Positions 38,495 through 46,287 of a DNA stretch of 64,000 bases are shown one piece after another. Under the pieces are notes generated by a model. That model saw only the letters and a list, made by a program, of their open reading frames with translations. It was not told the origin of the DNA and did not search any database. The DNA is from Desertivibrio insolitus (lineage in GTDB: Bacteria > Actinomycetota > Actinomycetes > Actinomycetales > Microbacteriaceae), in NCBI RefSeq assembly GCF_017355965.1, contig NZ_JAFIQW010000002.1:143073-207072 (forward strand), written 5' to 3'. How positions within the stretch are numbered: the stretch's first letter is position 1; each line of letters opens with the position of its first letter. The position numbers and the translations under genes are program-made.

Positions 38495-39622
38495 TCAGGC
38501 GAGGCGCTCGCCCGCGCCCCACACCGCCCGCACCGTCCAGTCGGTGTCGAGCCGCACGGCATCCGCGGGGTAGTCGACGGCGAGCAGCCCGAGCTTCTCG
38601 CCCAGCGCGCGGGCCGGGGTGAGCGTGAGCGCGGTCACCGCCGCGACCGGGTCGATGCCCGACGCGAGCGCGAGGCGGAGCGCCGCGTCCTGCGTCAGCG
38701 TCGATCCGGCGATGGTGTCGGTGCCGGCGATCGTCGCGCGGCCGCTGTCGACCACGACGTCGGCCGAGCCGAGCCGGTACCGCCCGTCGTGGGCGCCCGC
38801 GGCGGCCATTGCGTCCGTGATGAGCGCGACGCGACCCGGCGCCGCGGCGAGGGTGACGGCGGCGAGCTCCGGGTCGACGTGGATGCCGTCGAGCACGAGC
38901 TCGAGGGTCACGCGCTCGTCGCGCAGGGCGGCGACCACGGGACCCGGTGCTCGGTGATGGATGCCCGGCATGGCGTTGTACGCGTGCGTCAGCAGGGTGG
39001 CGCCGGCGTCGAAGGCGGAGCGGGCGGTCGCGGCGTCGGCCTCGGTGTGCCCGACCGCGACGGCGACGCCCGCGTCGACGAGCAGCCGGATGACGTCGAG
39101 CGCGCCGGGCAGCTCCGGCGCGACGGTCACCTGGCGGAGGGTGCCGCGGGCGGCCGCGAGCAGCGCCTCCGCGGCACCCGTCGTCGGCGGCACCAGATGC
39201 TCGGGGGAGTGGGCGCCCTTCCTGGCGGGCGCGAGCCAGGGGCCCTCGAGGTGCGAGCCGAGCACGAGGGGGTCCTCGGCGGCGAACTCCGCGACGGCGG
39301 CCAGCGAGCGCTCGAGGTCGGGGAGCGGGTTCGTCACGAGGCTGATCACGCTGCGGGTGGTGCCGTGCGAGCGGTGGACGGCGAGTCCCGCGCGGATCGC
39401 GTCCGTCCCGTCGTCGACGGAGGCGCCGGCCCCGCCGTGCCCGTGCAGGTCGACGAAGCCCGGGGTCAGGGTGTCGCCGGCGAGGTCGACGCGCTCGGAG
39501 GCATCCGGCCGCTCGTCGCCGCTGCCCGTGGCGGTGATCGTGCCGCGGTCGACGAGCATCCAGAAGTCGTCGACGATGCCGTCGGCGTCGAGCTTGCGGG
39601 CGCCGTGGAAGAGCGTGCTCAC
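38495..39622 (-). CDS. nagA: N-acetylglucosamine-6-phosphate deacetylase
   Basis: A 375-residue amidohydrolase. LTPGFVDLHGHGGAGASVDDG is the metal-binding N-terminal motif, VLGSHLEGPWLAPARKGAH the metal Glu, VAVGHTEADA and LLTHAYNAMPGIHHRAPG the metal His region, and LITDAMAAAG the catalytic Asp. The GTG start at 39622 fits the family. The gene is alone here; nagB is not adjacent. It serves amino-sugar recycling or chitin use. Confidence 0.95.
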   Translation of the reverse strand: MSTLFHGARKLDADGIVDDFWMLVDRGTITATGSGDERPDASERVDLAGDTLTPGFVDLHGHGGAGASVDDGTDAIRAGLAVHRSHGTTRSVISLVTNPLPDLERSLAAVAEFAAEDPLVLGSHLEGPWLAPARKGAHSPEHLVPPTTGAAEALLAAARGTLRQVTVAPELPGALDVIRLLVDAGVAVAVGHTEADAATARSAFDAGATLLTHAYNAMPGIHHRAPGPVVAALRDERVTLELVLDGIHVDPELAAVTLAAAPGRVALITDAMAAAGAHDGRYRLGSADVVVDSGRATIAGTDTIAGSTLTQDAALRLALASGIDPVAAVTALTLTPARALGEKLGLLAVDYPADAVRLDTDWTVRAVWGAGERLA

Positions 39623-39672
39623 GCGGTGAACGCTACCGGTGGGCGTGCAGGAGGGGCGCCTAGCGTGGAGGC

Positions 39673-39837
39673 ATGCTCCGTCTCATCGTCGCCCTGCTCG
39701 TCGTCTGGCTCGTGCTCACGATCGTGGGCTTCCTTATCGAGGGGCTGCTGTGGCTCGCGACGATCGCTCTCGTGCTGTTCGCAGTGACCGCGATCTGGGG
39801 CTGGCTCAAGCGGAAGCCGCGCGCAGCCGGCCGCTAG
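39673..39837 (+). CDS. Small hydrophobic membrane protein, 54 aa
   Basis: A 54-codon frame, MLRLIVALLVVWLVLTIVGF through to KRKPRAAGR, with two membrane segments joined by a short loop (IEG) and a positively charged tail. TAGCGT (39661-39666) followed by GGAGGC precedes the ATG, so it has both a promoter and a ribosome site. Its function is unknown; such two-helix proteins are common in actinobacteria. Confidence 0.7.
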   Translation: MLRLIVALLVVWLVLTIVGFLIEGLLWLATIALVLFAVTAIWGWLKRKPRAAGR

Positions 39838-39878
39838 GGTGGCTGCACTGGTGAGACAAGAGACGAGTACGTCTCTCT

Positions 39879-40020
39879 AACTGCGGAGGATGGGGGATTC
39901 GCACCCCGGATGACGGCACAGCGCTTTCACCCTGCGCGCCATCAGTGCTAACTGCGGAGGTTGGGGGATTCGAACCCCCGATGACGGCACAGCGCTTTCG
40001 CCCTGCGCGCCATCAGTACT
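39879..40020 (-). repeat. Two 71-base tandem partial copies of tRNA-Ser
   Basis: 39879-39949 and 39950-40020 are direct repeats. Each contains the T-arm and 3' acceptor half of the neighbouring tRNA-Ser (GGGGGTTCGAATCCCCC in the second copy) plus a degenerate anticodon-arm-like segment, but lacks the D-arm and the 5' acceptor. The first copy has a damaged T-loop (TGCGAAT). They follow the tRNA 3' end directly with an exact 71-base period. Confidence 0.8.
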
Positions 40021-40025
40021 AACTG

Positions 40026-40110
40026 CGGAGGATGGGGGATTCGAACCCCCGAGGGCTTTCACCCAACACGCTTTCCAAGCGTGCGCCATAGGCCACTAGG
40101 CGAATCCTCC
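40026..40110 (-). tRNA. tRNA-Ser (anticodon GGA)
   Basis: An 85-base tRNA with acceptor GGAGGAT/ATCCTCC, D-arm GCC...GGC, anticodon stem CACGC/GCGTG with loop TTGGAAA (anticodon GGA), a long class-II variable arm, T-arm GGGGG-TTCGAAT-CCCCC and discriminator G. CCA is not encoded. It reads UCC/UCU codons. Confidence 0.95.
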
Positions 40111-40257
40111 TGGTTGGAGCGACCTACAGCCTACCGTCTGTCAGGCGTGCTGCCGACCGCGCCGGTCGCCGCGAGCAACGGCGGTGCCCAACGGAGGAGA
40201 TTCCGACCGTTCCGGTCGCTTGTCGACCGGAAACGCCCGATTCTCCTCCGATACGGC

Positions 40258-41736
40258 TCACTCGCCGCCGCCGAGCTGCCCCGCCAGCCGCCCGTGGAAA
40301 CTGCTGCTCGCGTCGTTCATCCCCGTCACGGTGACGCTCTTGCCGAGCCGCTCGTACTTGGTCGTGATCGCGTCGAGGGCGGCGACGGTCGAGGCGTCCC
40401 AGACGTGCGAGCGGGAGAGGTCGATCTCGACCCGGTCGGGGTCCTCGGTGTACGAGAACTGGTGGGTCAGGTCGTTGCTCGAGGCGAAGAAGAGCTCCCC
40501 GTCGACGAAGTAGCGGGCCGTGTCGCCGTCGACGACGCGGGTCACGCGCGTGAAGTGCGCGACGCGACGCGCGAACACCACCATCGCGGCGACGACGCCG
40601 ACGAGCACGCCGATCGCCAGGTTGTGGGTCGCGACGACCACGGCGACCGTCGCGAGCATGACGAGGGTCTCGCCGAGCGGCATCCGCTTCAGAGTCGACG
40701 GACGGATGCTGTGCCAGTCGAAGGTCGCGACCGACACCATGACCATGACCGCGACGAGCGCCGCCATCGGGATCAGGGCCACGACGTCGCCGAGCGCGAC
40801 GACGAGGATCAGCAGGAACACGCCCGCGAGGAAGGTCGAGATGCGCGTTCGCGCGCCGGACGCCTTCACGTTGATCATCGTCTGGCCGATCATCGCGCAG
40901 CCGCCCATGCCGCCGAAGAGCCCCGACAGCACGTTCGCGGTGCCCTGGCCGAGCGACTCCCGCGTCTTGTTCGAGCCGGTGTCGGTGATGTCGTCGACGA
41001 GCTTTGCGGTCATCAGCGACTCGAGCAGTCCGACGAGCGCCATCGCGAGGGCGTACGGCGCGATGATCGAGAACGTCTCGAGGGTCAGCGGCACCGACGG
41101 CAGGAAGAACTCCGGGAGCGTGCGGGGCAGCTCGCCCTGGTCGCCGACGTTCGGCACTGCGATGCCGGCGACGAGCACGGCCGCGGTCAGCAGCACGATG
41201 GTGACGAGCGGAGCCGGAACGACCTTCGTCAGCCGGGGGAGCGCGACGAGCACGACGAGCCCGACGGCGACGAGCGGATACACCGCCCACGGCACCCCGA
41301 AGAGGTGCGGCAACTGGGCGAGGAAGATCAGGATCGCGAGCGAGTTGACGAAGCCGACCATGACACTGCGCGGGATGAAGCGCATGAGCCGCGCGACGCC
41401 GAGCGCACCGAGCGCGAGCTGGAACACCCCGGCGAGGATCACGGTCGCGAGGAAGTAGTCCATCCCGTACTCGCGCGCGACGGGGGCGATGACGAGCGCG
41501 ACCGCGCCGGTCGCGGCGCTGATCATCGCGGGGCGCCCGCCGAGCACGGCGATCGTCACCGCCATGACGAAGGAGGAGAAGAGCCCGACGCGCGGGTCGA
41601 CCCCGGCGATGATCGAGAACGAGATCGCTTCAGGGATCAGCGCGAGCGCGACGACGAGCCCGGCGAGCACCTCGCGGGTGAGGATGCGCGGCGAGCGCAG
41701 CGCCGACGCGACGGTCGGGGAAGTGGTGGTGGGCAC
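40258..41736 (-). CDS. SulP-family anion transporter with STAS domain
   Basis: A 492-residue inner-membrane protein. LAGLVVALALIPEAISFSIIAGVDPRVGLFSSF is the SulP signature, with about eleven to twelve helices up to residue 400, then a C-terminal STAS domain (RVEIDLSRSHVWDASTVAALDAI). It transports sulfate, bicarbonate or other anions. The GTG start follows AGGAGGCGTC. It is divergent from a MerR gene across a dyad, which likely controls it. Confidence 0.93.
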   Translation of the reverse strand: MPTTTSPTVASALRSPRILTREVLAGLVVALALIPEAISFSIIAGVDPRVGLFSSFVMAVTIAVLGGRPAMISAATGAVALVIAPVAREYGMDYFLATVILAGVFQLALGALGVARLMRFIPRSVMVGFVNSLAILIFLAQLPHLFGVPWAVYPLVAVGLVVLVALPRLTKVVPAPLVTIVLLTAAVLVAGIAVPNVGDQGELPRTLPEFFLPSVPLTLETFSIIAPYALAMALVGLLESLMTAKLVDDITDTGSNKTRESLGQGTANVLSGLFGGMGGCAMIGQTMINVKASGARTRISTFLAGVFLLILVVALGDVVALIPMAALVAVMVMVSVATFDWHSIRPSTLKRMPLGETLVMLATVAVVVATHNLAIGVLVGVVAAMVVFARRVAHFTRVTRVVDGDTARYFVDGELFFASSNDLTHQFSYTEDPDRVEIDLSRSHVWDASTVAALDAITTKYERLGKSVTVTGMNDASSSFHGRLAGQLGGGE

Positions 41737-41821
41737 GACGCCTCCTGGATGAGGGGCGCCGTCGGCGCCCGAGGGAATCGGGCGCGCGTCATCGCGCGAG
41801 AGAATGAGGGGGGTGGTCCAA

Positions 41822-41845
41822 CTCTACCCTGACGTAAGGGTAGAG
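41822..41845. promoter_or_regulatory. MerR-type dyad between sulP and merR
   Basis: CTCTACCCT (41822-41830) and AGGGTAGAG (41837-41845) are perfect arms around a 6-base spacer. A dyad of this kind placed between the divergent starts is the usual MerR binding site in the promoter. Confidence 0.8.
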
Positions 41846-41860
41846 ATGAAGGAGAGACGG

Positions 41861-42229
41861 ATGCCGCAGGCCGGGCTCATGCACATCGGTGAACTCGCCG
41901 AGCGCACCGAGTTGTCGCTCCGCAGCATCCGGCACTACGACGAGGTCGGTCTGCTGAAGCCGGCGGGCCGCACCGAGGGCGGGTTCCGTCTCTACACCGA
42001 GGACGACTTCGACCGGCTCATGCTCATCCGGCGCATGAAGCCCCTCGGCTTCTCGCTCGAGGAGATGGCCGACCTACTTCGCGTGATCGACACCGGCGCG
42101 GATGCCGCGGCGATCGAGCACTTCATCGACCAGACCGTCGAACGCCGGGCGAAGCTCCAGCGGCAGCTCGAGATGGCGGACGAGTTCCTAGCTCTGCTCA
42201 GAAGCCGCCTCGACGAGCCATTACACTGA
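41861..42229 (+). CDS. MerR-family transcriptional regulator
   Basis: A 122-residue regulator. MHIGELAERTELSLRSIRHYDEVGLLKPAGRTEGGFRLYTEDD is the MerR winged-helix, with a coiled-coil C-terminal helix (VERRAKLQRQLEMADEFLALLRSRL). The ATG at 41861 has AAGGAG seven bases upstream; earlier in-frame ATGs overlap the dyad. No metal-binding cysteines are seen, so the signal is unlikely to be a thiol-bound metal. It probably regulates the divergent sulP gene and itself. Confidence 0.9.
   Translation: MPQAGLMHIGELAERTELSLRSIRHYDEVGLLKPAGRTEGGFRLYTEDDFDRLMLIRRMKPLGFSLEEMADLLRVIDTGADAAAIEHFIDQTVERRAKLQRQLEMADEFLALLRSRLDEPLH
42222..42227 (+). promoter_or_regulatory. -10 box for the SRP RNA
   Basis: TACACT lies at the very end of the merR coding region, seven bases before the predicted RNA 5' end, so the RNA is transcribed separately from merR. 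Confidence 0.5.
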
Positions 42230-42234
42230 TCAGC

Positions 42235-42331
42235 GGCTCCTCACGTGGCGCCATCCAGGCCAACTCCCCCAGGGCGGAAACGCAGCAAGGGTAACCGGGC
42301 TCTGGCGGGTGCGTGAGGGGTCTTTTCTTTT
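42235..42331 (+). ncRNA. ffs: Signal recognition particle 4.5S-type RNA
   Basis: A single long hairpin with 5' GGCTCCTCACG pairing with 3' CGTGAGGGGTC. The apical domain has CAGGGCGGAAACGCAGCAAGGGTAACC, that is the GGAA tetraloop and the asymmetric AGCA loop that bind Ffh. It ends in a T-rich tract (TCTTTTCTTTT) that serves as terminator. It targets membrane and secreted proteins co-translationally. Confidence 0.9.
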
Positions 42332-42490
42332 GCCCTGCCCCGGATGCCTCGTGCCCGACGTGAATGTGCAGTAACTGCTGACCTGCGTCCGCGGAATCGA
42401 CAGTTGCTGCGCCGGCAGATGCGGGCCGGGCCCGGGAGAGGGGTTCCCGTCTCTCCGAAAATGCCCCGCTGGCATCCAGCCGCCGCTCAA

Positions 42491-42496
42491 TAGGCT
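42491..42496 (+). promoter_or_regulatory. -10 box of a leaderless promoter for pta
   Basis: TAGGCT stands seven bases before the ATG at 42504, with no ribosome site. Confidence 0.55.
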
Positions 42497-42503
42497 GGCT
42501 GCG

Positions 42504-44594
42504 ATGGCTACGAGCGTCTACATCACGTCCGCCGAGGGGCACTCGGGCAAGTCCTCGATCGCACTCGGCGTGCTCGACACCCTGAGCCGCGACGTGCCGC
42601 GCATCGGCGTCTTCCGCCCGATCGCCCGGTCGACCCAGGAGCGCGACTACGTGCTCGAGCTGCTGCTGCAGCATCCGGCGGTCGACCTCGACTACGACGA
42701 GGCCGTCGGCGTCAGCTACGAAGACGTGCACGACGACCCGGATGCCGCGCTCAGCCGCATCGTCGAACGGTTCAAGGCCGTCGAGCGCAAGGTCGACACG
42801 GTCGTCATCGTGGGCAGCGACTACACCGACGTCGGCAGCCCCACCGAGCTCTCCTACAACGCGCGCATCGCCGCGAACCTCGCCGCCCCCGTGCTGCTCG
42901 TGCTGACGGGACGCAAGGTCGACGAGACCGGCGGGCGCACCGCCGACGAGATGCGGCAGATCGCCGAGCTGTCGTTCCCCGAGCTCGCGAACGAGCACGC
43001 GCAGGCGCTCGCCGTGGTGGTCAACCGCGCCGACCCGGAGCACCTCGACGAGATCGTCGCCGCGACCACGCAGGCGGTGGGCGGGCTCCCCGTCTGGGCC
43101 GTGCCCGAGGACCCGTACCTCGTCGCGCCGACGATGCGCGCGATCATGCAGGCCACCGACGGCCACCTCGTGAAGGGCGACGAGGAGCTGCTGCAGCGCG
43201 AGGCGCTCGGCGTCGTCGTCTCGGCCATGAGCATGGAGAACGTGCTCGTCCGGCTCACCGAGGGCGCCGTCGTCGTCATCCCGGGCGACCGCAGCGAGGT
43301 GCTCGTCGCGGTGCTGCTGGCGAATTCGTCGGGCACGTTCCCGACCGTCGCGGGCATCGTGCTCAACGGCGGCTTCGAGCTCTCGCCCACGATCTCGCGC
43401 CTGATCGAGGGTCTCGGCGCCGACGTGCCGATCATCTCGACCGACCTCGGCACCTACCAGACGGCTACGAAGATCACCCAGACCCGCGGACGGCTCGCCG
43501 CCGACTCGCAGCGCAAGCTCGACACGGCGCTCGCTCTGTTCGAGAAGCACGTCGACCGCCGCGCCCTCGTCGAGGCCGTCGGCGCCGGCACCTCGACCGT
43601 CGTCACGCCGCTGATGTTCGAGTACGAGCTGCTCGAGCGCGCCCGGGCCGACCGCAAGCGCATCGTGCTGCCCGAAGGCAGCGACGACCGCATCCTCCGC
43701 GCCGCGTCGACCCTGCTCAGCCGTCAGGTCGCCGACCTCGTGATCCTCGGCGACGAGACCGAGATCCGCGCCCGCGCGACCGGGCTCGGCATCGACATCT
43801 CCGGCGCCCAGGTGCTGAGCCCGTTCGATCCCGAGCTGCGCGAGCGCTTCGCCGTCGAGTACGCCCGCCTCCGCGCCCACAAGGGTGTCACCGTCGACTT
43901 CGCCCGCGACGTCGTGACGGATGTCTCGTACTTCGGCACGATGATGGTGCACCTCGGCCTCGCCGACGGAATGGTCTCGGGCGCCGCTCACACGACCGCG
44001 CACACCATCCGCCCGGGCTTCGAGGTCATCAAGACCAAGCCCGGCGTGAGCGTCGTGTCGAGCGTCTTCTTCATGGCGCTCGCCGACCGGGTGCTCGTCT
44101 ACGGCGACTGCGCCGTCGTGCCCGACCCCGACAGCGCCCAGCTCGCCGACATCGCGATCTCCTCCGCGGGCACCGCGGGGCAGTTCGGCATCGACCCCCG
44201 CGTGGCGATGCTGTCGTACTCGACCGGCGAGTCCGGCTCGGGCGCCGAGGTCGAGAAGGTGCGCGCCGCCACCGCGCTCGTGCGGGAGCGGCAGCCGCAG
44301 CTGCTCGTCGAGGGGCCGATCCAGTACGACGCCGCCGCGGATGCCGCGGTCGCGCGCACCAAGATGCCCGACTCCCAGGTCGCGGGCCGCGCCACGGTGT
44401 TCGTCTTCCCCGACCTCAACACCGGAAACAACACGTACAAGGCGGTGCAGCGTTCCGCCGGCGCCGTCGCGATCGGGCCGGTGCTGCAGGGCCTCAACAA
44501 GCCGATCAACGACCTCTCGAGAGGGGCGCTCGTGCGCGACATCGTGAACACCGTGGCCATCACCGCGATCCAGGCGCAGGGACCCACCGCGTGA
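42504..44594 (+). CDS. pta: Phosphate acetyltransferase (long form)
   Basis: A 696-residue enzyme interconverting acetyl-CoA and acetyl phosphate. The N-terminal P-loop-like dethiobiotin-synthetase-type domain (YITSAEGHSGKSSIALGVLD), the middle DRTGG domain (GAVVVIPGDRSEVLVAVLLAN) and the C-terminal PTA domain (KRIVLPEGSDDRILRAAS, SGAAHTTAHTIRPGFEVIKT) are all present, as in full-length actinobacterial Pta. The next gene, ackA, starts within its stop (GTGA), so the two are coupled. Confidence 0.97.
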   Translation: MATSVYITSAEGHSGKSSIALGVLDTLSRDVPRIGVFRPIARSTQERDYVLELLLQHPAVDLDYDEAVGVSYEDVHDDPDAALSRIVERFKAVERKVDTVVIVGSDYTDVGSPTELSYNARIAANLAAPVLLVLTGRKVDETGGRTADEMRQIAELSFPELANEHAQALAVVVNRADPEHLDEIVAATTQAVGGLPVWAVPEDPYLVAPTMRAIMQATDGHLVKGDEELLQREALGVVVSAMSMENVLVRLTEGAVVVIPGDRSEVLVAVLLANSSGTFPTVAGIVLNGGFELSPTISRLIEGLGADVPIISTDLGTYQTATKITQTRGRLAADSQRKLDTALALFEKHVDRRALVEAVGAGTSTVVTPLMFEYELLERARADRKRIVLPEGSDDRILRAASTLLSRQVADLVILGDETEIRARATGLGIDISGAQVLSPFDPELRERFAVEYARLRAHKGVTVDFARDVVTDVSYFGTMMVHLGLADGMVSGAAHTTAHTIRPGFEVIKTKPGVSVVSSVFFMALADRVLVYGDCAVVPDPDSAQLADIAISSAGTAGQFGIDPRVAMLSYSTGESGSGAEVEKVRAATALVRERQPQLLVEGPIQYDAAADAAVARTKMPDSQVAGRATVFVFPDLNTGNNTYKAVQRSAGAVAIGPVLQGLNKPINDLSRGALVRDIVNTVAITAIQAQGPTA

Positions 44595-45790
44595 GCGCGG
44601 TCCTCGTCGTCAACTCCGGGTCGAGCTCCTTCAAGTACCAGCTGATCGAGGTCGAGACCGAGACGGTGCTGGCATCCGGGCTCGTCGAGCGCATCGGCGA
44701 GGAGCGCGGCGCCGCGAAGCACACCAACGCGGTGACGGGGGAGACCCGCTCCCGCGACGGCGTCGCGGTGCCCGACCACACGACCGGGTTCCGGGTGATG
44801 CTCGACGCGTTCGCCGAGCAGGGCCCGTCGCTCGCCGAGCACCCGCCGGTCGGCGTCGGCCATCGCGTCGTGCACGGCGGCTCCGTCTTTTCGGATGCCA
44901 CGATCGTCGACGCCTCCGTGGAAGACCGCATCGAGGAGCTCTCGGCGCTCGCGCCGCTGCACAACCCGGCGAACCTCGAGGGCATCCGCGCGGCGCGCAC
45001 CGCCTTCCCCGACGCGCCGCACGTCGCCGTCTTCGACACCGCGTTCCACCAGACCCTGCCGCCGCGGGCGTACACGTACGCGATCGACGCGAAGCTCGCC
45101 GAGCAGTACTCGGTGCGCCGCTACGGCTTCCACGGTACGAGTCACAAGTATGTGTCGGAGCAGGCCGCGGCGTTCCTCGAGCGGCCGCTCGAGGAGCTGC
45201 GCATCATCGTGCTGCACCTCGGCAACGGGGCATCCGCCACCGCCATCAGGGGCGGCCAGTCGATCGATACGTCGATGGGGCTCACGCCGCTCGAGGGCCT
45301 CGTCATGGGCACCCGCTCCGGCGACGTCGACCCCGCCGTGCTGTTCCACCTGCACCGCGTCGCCGGCATGGACTTCGACGAGCTCGACACCCTGCTCAAC
45401 CGGCGCAGCGGCCTGCTCGGGCTCACCGGCAAGGGCGACATGCGCGACGTGCAGGATGCCGCGTCGCGCGGCGACGAGGTGGCCGAGGCCGCCCTCGACG
45501 TCTATCGCCACCGGCTGCGCGGCTACATCGGCTCCTATGTCGCACACCTCGGCGGCCTCGACGCGCTCGTCTTCACCGCGGGCGTCGGCGAGAACAACGC
45601 CCTGCTGCGGCGTCGCACGCTCGCGGGGCTCGAGTTCCTCGGCATCCACGTCGACAACGACCGCAACGAGCTCGCGGCCAAGCAGCCGCGCGCGATCTCC
45701 CCGGACGGCTCGCCCGTCTCCGTGCTCGTCATCCCCACGAACGAGGAGCTCGAGATCGCGCGTCAGGTGGTCGGCGTCACCGCGTCCTGA
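44591..45790 (+). CDS. ackA: Acetate kinase
   Basis: A 399-residue kinase making ATP and acetate from acetyl phosphate. VLVVNSGSSSFKYQLIE, VAVFDTAFHQTLPPRAYTYAI, RRYGFHGTSHKYV and LGNGASATAIRGGQSIDTSMG are the family motifs with the catalytic Arg/His. The GTG start overlaps pta by four bases. With pta it forms the overflow-acetate route. Confidence 0.97.
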   Translation: MSAVLVVNSGSSSFKYQLIEVETETVLASGLVERIGEERGAAKHTNAVTGETRSRDGVAVPDHTTGFRVMLDAFAEQGPSLAEHPPVGVGHRVVHGGSVFSDATIVDASVEDRIEELSALAPLHNPANLEGIRAARTAFPDAPHVAVFDTAFHQTLPPRAYTYAIDAKLAEQYSVRRYGFHGTSHKYVSEQAAAFLERPLEELRIIVLHLGNGASATAIRGGQSIDTSMGLTPLEGLVMGTRSGDVDPAVLFHLHRVAGMDFDELDTLLNRRSGLLGLTGKGDMRDVQDAASRGDEVAEAALDVYRHRLRGYIGSYVAHLGGLDALVFTAGVGENNALLRRRTLAGLEFLGIHVDNDRNELAAKQPRAISPDGSPVSVLVIPTNEELEIARQVVGVTAS

Positions 45791-45896
45791 GTCTGCGCCG
45801 GCCTCTCGCCGGGCCACCGAAGAGGAGCTCGCCGAGCTCGAACCCCTGGTCGGGCGGCGGCGCGAGCAGCGCGTGCTGTAGCCCTTGGAACGACTG

Positions 45897-45928
45897 AGGG
45901 GCGGATGCCTCGCGGCATCCGCCCCTCC
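45897..45928. terminator. Bidirectional terminator hairpin
   Basis: Perfect 14-base arms (GAGGGGCGGATGCC at 45897-45910; 45915-45928) close on a TCGC loop. It shares the GGGGCGGATGCC...GGCATCCGCCCC core with the hairpin at 9629. It lies between ackA and the small minus-strand gene ending at 45943. Confidence 0.85.
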
Positions 45929-45942
45929 CGTAAGTCGAACGG

Positions 45943-46143
45943 TCAGCGCTTGCGGCGCTCCACGACCCGCCAGAACAGCCGGTCGGCCATCATGCCCGCG
46001 GAGCTGCCGAGGCAGAGCCCGAGGGTGATGCCGAGCGCCGGGTTTCCCGCGGCCCAGCCTGCGACGGCGCCCGCCGAGAAGCCCAGCGACAGGCCGGGGG
46101 CGAGGAGCGCGGGGAGCTTGCGGGGCTGCACCGTGGTGGTCAC
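45943..46143 (-). CDS. Small membrane protein, 66 aa
   Basis: A 66-codon frame starting at GTG (46143) with TAGCAT seven bases upstream, a leaderless promoter. Two hydrophobic Gly/Ala-rich segments (about residues 13-29 and 35-51) are joined by GNPAL, and the tail is basic (ERRKR). I recognise no family. It lies within a much longer minus-strand open frame that runs antisense to dnaX and is not real. Confidence 0.65.
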   Translation of the reverse strand: MTTTVQPRKLPALLAPGLSLGFSAGAVAGWAAGNPALGITLGLCLGSSAGMMADRLFWRVVERRKR

Positions 46144-46275
46144 GATCGCGATGCTAGGGCGGCGCGCCCCCGTCATCCGGGAGCCGAAGACCCCCAAAGA
46201 GCGGGGTGGCAGCGGACGCGCGGAGCCCGTATGCACGGGTTTCCCGCAACCCGAGCCGATGTCGCCCCCGGCGCT

Positions 46276-46281
46276 TATCCT
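46276..46281 (+). promoter_or_regulatory. -10 box of a leaderless promoter for dnaX
   Basis: TATCCT stands six bases before the GTG at 46288. Confidence 0.55.
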
Positions 46282-46287
46282 TGCTGC

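Noticed and set aside
45791..45881. Short stretch ending ATEEELAELEPLVGRRREQRVL
   Set aside because: It looks protein-like and resembles small acyl-CoA carboxylase epsilon tails, but there is no start codon in frame outside ackA, so no gene can be supported.
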